Shown here: positions 22,014 to 26,098 of the stretch, in pieces
Numbering within the stretch: the stretch's first letter is position 1
Layout: every line of letters starts with the position of its first letter
DNA from: an uncultured Planctomycetales bacterium
GTDB taxonomy: Bacteria > Planctomycetota > Planctomycetia > Pirellulales > S012-138
Length of the DNA: 26,098 nt
Direction: 5' to 3'
Assembly (NCBI GenBank): GCA_937982665.1
Contig: CALJLD010000028.1
Location: forward strand, 1-26,098
Translations under genes and position numbers: made by a program
The notes under the pieces: generated by a model
The model's input: the letters and a program-made list of their open reading frames with translations, nothing else
Databases searched by the model: none
What the model was told of the DNA's origin: nothing

Positions 22014-23366
22014 CTACCTTGTGACTTTGTAAGGAGTCCGAGGATCTTCCGTTGTTGGGATCACCGGCTGAACGTGCTTGAGCAGCATTTCAATGACGTT
22101 ATCCCGCCGTACGCCGGCGGCTTCCGCATTGAACGTCGTCACCACGCGATGTCGCAGCACCGGTGCGGCAACCTTGCGCACATCTTCCGTCGTTGCGTGA
22201 AACCGGCCATACAACACAGCTCTGGCCTTGGCGGCCATCACCAGACTGATGCCGGCGCGAGGTCCGGCTCCCCAGCCAACCAACTCCCGCACGAAATCCG
22301 GAGCGTTGGGCTGATTAGGTCGCGTGGCGTGCACCAGGTCTCGGGCGTAGCCAATCACATGATCCGCAACAGGTATCCTTCGCACGGTTTGCTGCACGTC
22401 CAGAATCTGCTGGGCATTCAGCACTTCCTGCAGGTTGGGCTCAACATCGGAAGTCGCCTGTTTGATTACGGCGAACTCATCCGCCGGCGTTGGGTAATCA
22501 ACAACGATGTTAAACAAGAAACGGTCAAGCTGAGCTTCGGGCAGTGGGTAGGTGCCTTCTTGTTCGATCGGGTTTTGTGTCGCCATGACAAAGAACGGCG
22601 CCGGCAATGCGCGCGTCTGGTCGCCAACGGTGACGTGGCGCTCTTGCATGGCTTCCAACAGGGCCGCTTGAGTCTTCGGCGGCGCGCGGTTGATTTCGTC
22701 CGCCAAGACCATGTTGGAAAACACGGGCCCTTCCACAAATTGGAAGTTGCGTTTGCCCGTCGTGCGATCTTCCTGCAACACTTCGGTTCCGGTGATGTCC
22801 GCCGGCATCAGGTCAGGCGTGAATTGGATCCGGTGGAATTGCAGGTCCAGCACATTGGCAACGCTGCTGACCAGCAAGGTCTTGGCCAGTCCTGGCACGC
22901 CCACGAGCAACACGTGCCCGCGGCAGAACATGGAAATCAAGACTTCTTCAATAACGTTCTGCTGGCCGACAATCACTTGCGAGAGTTGCGCCGTGATCGC
23001 TTGATAGGCCTTGCGGACAGCCTCCACGCGCTCCACATCGTCCGACTGGGTTTCAATCACCGGCACCGGCATCGCTTCCCGAACAGGAGCACGATGCCCG
23101 TTGGCTGGCGGAGACTTCTCACCTGCGCCATCAATAGACAACGGCATCAATGCGTCCGCCTGAACGCGAAACATGTGCCCGCATCGGCAGCGCACGCGAC
23201 GGCCGATCATGTCCTCTGTCGCCCGCGTCACTCTTCCGCAGGAATCGCACTGAAAGCGACCGACAAATGTGGCTGAAGGAGAAATGTCGTCCACGTTATT
23301 CGCCTGATTTCGGTGATTTCGGAGGCGTCCCTGCCCTGAGTTTTTCTCTGGCCCATTGCTTTTCAT
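22014..23366 (-). CDS. MoxR-family AAA+ ATPase with N-terminal zinc ribbon
   Basis: A 450-residue protein. Residues 110-440 are a MoxR AAA+ module: IVGQQNVIEEVL at its start, Walker A GVPGLAKT (Lys162), Walker B VLADEINRAPP (Asp223-Glu224), sensor 1 region MATQNPIEQEGTYPLPEAQ, and the GAGPRAGISLVMAAKA segment of the lid. Before it lies an extra ~108 residues with Cys40-x2-Cys43 and Cys60-x-Cys62 (FQCDSCGRVTRATEDMIG, then VRCRCGHMF), a zinc-ribbon-like knuckle, then a Pro-rich linker. MoxR proteins are typically ~320-340 residues, so the ribbon is an added domain. MoxR ATPases remodel or insert cofactors into VWA-protein complexes; this gene heads an operon with DUF58 and two VWA proteins. AGGCGG lies a few nt before the ATG. 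It is divergent from the sigma factor gene. Confidence 0.92.
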   Translation of the reverse strand: MKSNGPEKNSGQGRLRNHRNQANNVDDISPSATFVGRFQCDSCGRVTRATEDMIGRRVRCRCGHMFRVQADALMPLSIDGAGEKSPPANGHRAPVREAMPVPVIETQSDDVERVEAVRKAYQAITAQLSQVIVGQQNVIEEVLISMFCRGHVLLVGVPGLAKTLLVSSVANVLDLQFHRIQFTPDLMPADITGTEVLQEDRTTGKRNFQFVEGPVFSNMVLADEINRAPPKTQAALLEAMQERHVTVGDQTRALPAPFFVMATQNPIEQEGTYPLPEAQLDRFLFNIVVDYPTPADEFAVIKQATSDVEPNLQEVLNAQQILDVQQTVRRIPVADHVIGYARDLVHATRPNQPNAPDFVRELVGWGAGPRAGISLVMAAKARAVLYGRFHATTEDVRKVAAPVLRHRVVTTFNAEAAGVRRDNVIEMLLKHVQPVIPTTEDPRTPYKVTR

Positions 23367-23665
23367 CGCCGCCTGGAATCAAGTCGCGCGGAATCCGACA
23401 GCGTCACGGGCAATCTATCTAGAATATCCGATTTCCCCTCAATACAAAATCAACTTACGTGTTTTTCGGATGCGGCAAGTCTTTACCTACCAAGGAGTTG
23501 CGAGGGTGCACCCGTGTCGCGGCCCAAGTTTTCTCTCTGATCAACAGGGTTTCGCCATCGAACCCAGTTTCTGGGCAATTTCTCTGAGTGAATTCGCAGG
23601 AAGATTTCCAGCAGATTTCCTTGTGACGTTCTGGGTTGGGGCGCGACTATTCTGATAGAACCGAC
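23367..23665. promoter_or_regulatory. Divergent control region between moxR and the ECF sigma gene
   Basis: About 300 bp without a credible gene. It must hold the promoters of the minus-strand operon and of the sigma/FecR pair. I could not assign boxes with confidence: AT-rich segments near 23415-23455 could serve the leftward promoter. On the plus side two hairpins share bases: GGGTTTCG/CGAACCC (23547-23565, one bulge) and CCCAG/CTGGG (23563-23575). A direct repeat AGATTTCC occurs twice near 23602-23620. Confidence 0.5.
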
Positions 23666-24307
23666 ATGCCCAGGGCGAATGCCAGGCGAGATTCAGGTTC
23701 GTTTGAGATCACAGTTGGTTCGAGATTGACAGTAATACAAGCCGACTCGTTTAGCGAAATTGTGCAGTCAGCAAAGCTTGGTAACGCTCAAGCTTTCGAG
23801 GTGATTGTGCGCGAATATCAGCACGAAGTTCGATTGTTCGTTCGACGCCATCTGGGCCATGTTGCGGCTGCCGATGATGTTGCGCAAGAGGTCTTCCTTC
23901 AGGTCTACCGTGGCATTGGCGGATACAGCGGGGCGGGTTCATTGCGATCGTGGATTCTTGGCATCGCGCGAAATCTTGTCGTGACGTACTTTCGCCGCGA
24001 AGCGAGACACCTCCGTGCGCGCCAGCTTGACCTTGAAGCCGATGTGGCGGAATGGCGCGGAGCAGCCGCTGAGAAAAATACCGTTCCCGGCGATTCAACC
24101 GACCAAGACTTGCAGGCTTTGCAAAGTTGTGTGAGCGAATTGGAAGCCCGCCAGCGCGAATTGATCGAGCGCTTTTACTTCCACGGCGAATCGGCCGAAG
24201 CCATCGCCGAACAATCGGGGAGAAAAGCCGGAGCAGTGAGGATGGCTTTGCTGCGAATCCGCAACGCTTTGGGTAAATGCATCAGAAAGAAACGGTCTAA
24301 CAGCTAA
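23666..24307 (+). CDS. ECF sigma factor
   Basis: From ATG 23666 the protein has 213 residues. Region 2 is clear: AQAFEVIVREYQHEVRLFVRR, then DDVAQEVFLQVYRG and the -10-recognition helix FSRSWILGIARN-like stretch (GSLRSWILGIARNLVVTYFR). Region 4 is present at the C-terminus: LEARQRELIERFYFHGESAE, then a helix-turn-helix AIAEQSGRKAGAVRMALLR. It resembles the sigma-70 subfamily expanded in Rhodopirellula and Verrucomicrobium. It directs RNA polymerase to a dedicated promoter set, unknown here. The next gene, a FecR-domain membrane protein, starts after 5 bp and is the natural candidate regulator. The start is uncertain: a TTG at 23636 is in frame upstream, TTG codons lie downstream, and none has a good ribosome site. 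Confidence 0.9.
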   Translation: MPRANARRDSGSFEITVGSRLTVIQADSFSEIVQSAKLGNAQAFEVIVREYQHEVRLFVRRHLGHVAAADDVAQEVFLQVYRGIGGYSGAGSLRSWILGIARNLVVTYFRREARHLRARQLDLEADVAEWRGAAAEKNTVPGDSTDQDLQALQSCVSELEARQRELIERFYFHGESAEAIAEQSGRKAGAVRMALLRIRNALGKCIRKKRSNS

Positions 24308-24312
24308 CGACC

Positions 24313-26094
24313 ATGGACTCCTATCAGGCCCAATTGCTCGAACTTTGGACGCGGTTCCAAGCCGGCGAAGAACTCGCCGCTGCGGAAAGGGATACGCTCC
24401 ACCAAGGGCTGCACCACTATCGCGAGTTTCGCAAAGTGGCCTTGCGCGACCAGCGACTAGATACGTTGCTGGTGCTACTGGAACCCTCGAACTCTCCGCA
24501 GGGAGTAGATGAGTTTGTCCAGTCCGTTCTGCAGCGCTGTGAAGCGTTTGATACTCCGGCGAATACTTCGGGAACTAGCACCGAGGAGAGCCAGGCAAAC
24601 GCCGTTGACGATGACACCACTGCTAGTGAACTTCGCAAGTCACGACTCCGTAGTTCCGGGCTCCCAAGTTCGCGCGGCGCGCGCAATGGCGCACATCCGC
24701 GAATGAGAAATGCCTCGCCAGGTCGCCTGCCAGTTGCGCCGCCGCCTGTTTGTCATGATTTCGATTCGGCAACAAGCCAAACTGATGATGACCAAAGCAA
24801 TGCGGCGAATGCAATTTCAGTTGCCGTAGAGGCCAACGGGCATGAAAAGCCGACGGCAAACCATCGCCGGCGATCTCGCCGCACGCGAATCTCGCATCAG
24901 GTCATCGCGCTGGCTTGTGCGTTCTTGTTCTTGGGAGGAATTGGGGCGCTCGCCTGGGTGGGACTAACCGACGGGGACGCTCCAAACGCGGTTAAGGACA
25001 ACAGTGATGGGACGTCGAACGCCGCGCAAGCAGGCACAGATCAACAACAAGCCGAACAGCAACAAGCCGAACAACAGCAAGTTGCCGAACAGCAAGACGA
25101 TCAGGGCGATCGTTCGCCAAATCGAGATCAGCCCACTCAAAAGCATTTACCAGAAACTAACATCCCAGTCCTGACCGAGTTCGCTACGTTAACCAACACG
25201 GAAGATGCGCTTTGGCAAACGGAGAAGAAGATTGGCGACCGGTTGGGCAGCGGAGATGTCCAACTGCTGGCAGGTGCTGCCGAGTTGACTTTTGATGATG
25301 GTGCTGTTGTCCGCGTGGAAGCGCCGGCCAGTTTCCAGTTGGTTTCATCTGCAGAAATGAAACTCGATCGTGGCGAGTTGGCCGCGGTTGTGCCAGGACA
25401 AGCTGTGGGCTTTCGCGTGTTAACGCCGACGTCCAACATTGTTGACTTGGGCACTGAATTTGACGTGGATGTGCAGGACTCCGGCGCAACGGATGTCTTT
25501 GTAAGACGCGGCGAAGTTGCCGTCACGCCAAAGGATGCGGCTGGACAACCTGAGGAGATGCGGCTCATCGCCGATGGGCTGAATCAGGCAACGGTCTTTG
25601 AGCGAGTGATGGACACGCCAGAAAGTCCTGTTGCTTCCGCGGCTCGCGGCGTGGAAGGTCAATTCCACGGGGCGATCAGCGTCAACGGCAAGGTCATGCA
25701 GTTTGACGATGCGGAAGCCTTCGAGAATGTTCGCCAACGGGTATTCACAGGGTTTCGTTCTTCGCCCAATGACGTCATGCGCGAATGGGCTGACTTCGTC
25801 GAGAAGTTGCAGCAGTCCAACATGCAAGGCTCCGTGACCATCAATGGTGTGGAAGTGGGCTTCGGCAATATGGAAGAAGCCATGCGGCTGCACGAGAAAA
25901 TGCGTGAAGCAATCCAGCAAATGGGCGGAAACTCCAACTCCGCGCAAAGCAACACTTCGTCACAAGCCTTTTCCGGTACGTTGAATATCAACGGCCAGAC
26001 GATGACGTTTACGTCTCGCGAAGAGTACGAAGCCGCTAAGCGAAGACTCTTTGGTTCCGCGGCAACGTTTGGTGCAGGGCAAGTGGATAAGTAA
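24313..26094 (+). CDS. FecR-domain membrane protein, putative regulator of the ECF factor, with triple C-terminal repeat
   Basis: A 593-residue protein with one membrane helix (about 198-218). The cytoplasmic N-terminal part starts with a helical segment (LLELWTRFQAGEELAAAERD, about 1-60) that could bind the sigma factor, then a long low-complexity linker. Outside the membrane come a Gln-rich stretch (about 240-262) and a FecR domain (about 297-405; GELAAVVPGQAVGFRVLTPT, DLGTEFDVDV, VFVRRGEVAV). The C-terminus carries three copies of a ~28-residue module at 451-478, 504-531 and 553-580, each with G-x-[IVL]-x-[VI]-N-G, a Phe four to five residues later, and an acidic start to a helix. I do not recognise this module. 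By analogy with FecR the protein would sense an envelope signal and control the preceding ECF factor. The ATG is 5 bp after that gene. The CDS ends 4 bp before the window edge. Confidence 0.85.
   Translation: MDSYQAQLLELWTRFQAGEELAAAERDTLHQGLHHYREFRKVALRDQRLDTLLVLLEPSNSPQGVDEFVQSVLQRCEAFDTPANTSGTSTEESQANAVDDDTTASELRKSRLRSSGLPSSRGARNGAHPRMRNASPGRLPVAPPPVCHDFDSATSQTDDDQSNAANAISVAVEANGHEKPTANHRRRSRRTRISHQVIALACAFLFLGGIGALAWVGLTDGDAPNAVKDNSDGTSNAAQAGTDQQQAEQQQAEQQQVAEQQDDQGDRSPNRDQPTQKHLPETNIPVLTEFATLTNTEDALWQTEKKIGDRLGSGDVQLLAGAAELTFDDGAVVRVEAPASFQLVSSAEMKLDRGELAAVVPGQAVGFRVLTPTSNIVDLGTEFDVDVQDSGATDVFVRRGEVAVTPKDAAGQPEEMRLIADGLNQATVFERVMDTPESPVASAARGVEGQFHGAISVNGKVMQFDDAEAFENVRQRVFTGFRSSPNDVMREWADFVEKLQQSNMQGSVTINGVEVGFGNMEEAMRLHEKMREAIQQMGGNSNSAQSNTSSQAFSGTLNINGQTMTFTSREEYEAAKRRLFGSAATFGAGQVDK
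25663..26052 (+). repeat. Three-copy protein repeat (about 28 residues each) in the FecR-domain protein
   Basis: Copies start at residues 451 (FHGAISVNGKVMQF), 504 (MQGSVTINGVEVGF) and 553 (FSGTLNINGQTMTF), with offsets of 53 and 49 residues. Each is a beta-turn-beta pattern followed by a charged helix (AEAFENVRQRVF, EEAMRLHEKMR, REEYEAAKRRLF). The DNA copies have diverged, so this is a conserved protein module and not a recent duplication. Confidence 0.75.
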
Positions 26095-26098
26095 GCGT

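Overview
This window looks like a chromosomal segment of a planctomycete, most likely of the Pirellulales. The assignment rests on gene content: a long MoxR/DUF58/BatA-like/VWA operon that includes a giant Gln/Asn-rich membrane protein, secreted prenyltransferase-repeat (squalene-cyclase-like) proteins, an ECF sigma factor followed directly by a FecR-type membrane protein, and a stand-alone LanC-like protein. Ribosome binding sites are strong for some genes and absent for others. There is no rRNA, tRNA, CRISPR array, insertion sequence or obvious prophage.

Left part (1-7285) holds ordinary cell functions in mixed orientation. A truncated SppA-like peptidase gene (minus) runs off the left edge. 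It is divergent from an apparently exported LanC-like (lanthionine cyclase fold) gene, whose leader carries three tandem 15-bp repeats. Next come two minus-strand genes: a membrane-anchored CBS-pair protein and a thioredoxin-fold protein. The thioredoxin gene is divergent from an aminoglycoside-phosphotransferase/P-loop kinase fusion gene. Their shared intergenic region contains a perfect 10+10 bp dyad whose right arm overlaps the -35 box of a good sigma70-like promoter. Then aguB and aguA (plus) encode the two-step conversion of agmatine to putrescine.

Right part (7330-23366) is almost entirely minus strand and reads right to left: moxR (with an N-terminal zinc ribbon), a DUF58 protein, a BatA-type VWA protein, a second VWA protein, a 1523-residue DUF4175-like protein with a ~490-residue Q/N-rich region, a Sec-exported prenyltransferase-repeat protein, and a small exported HEAT-like/Gly-rich protein. 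After a 532-bp gap follows a second prenyltransferase-repeat protein, this time with a Tat signal. Gaps of -4 to 94 bp support one transcription unit for the first seven genes. The inferred picture is a MoxR ATPase working with MIDAS-bearing VWA proteins on an envelope assembly that includes the Q-rich protein and exported alpha-toroid proteins.

Far right (23666-26094, plus) is an ECF sigma factor gene followed after 5 bp by a FecR-domain membrane protein gene, divergent from moxR across ~300 bp. The FecR protein has a periplasmic Gln-rich linker and a C-terminal module repeated three times, which I do not recognise. The most promising undescribed features are this repeat module, the Q/N-rich protein with its isolated four-cysteine element, the Sec/Tat pair of non-catalytic prenyltransferase-repeat proteins, and the physical link of all of these to a divergent sigma/FecR pair.
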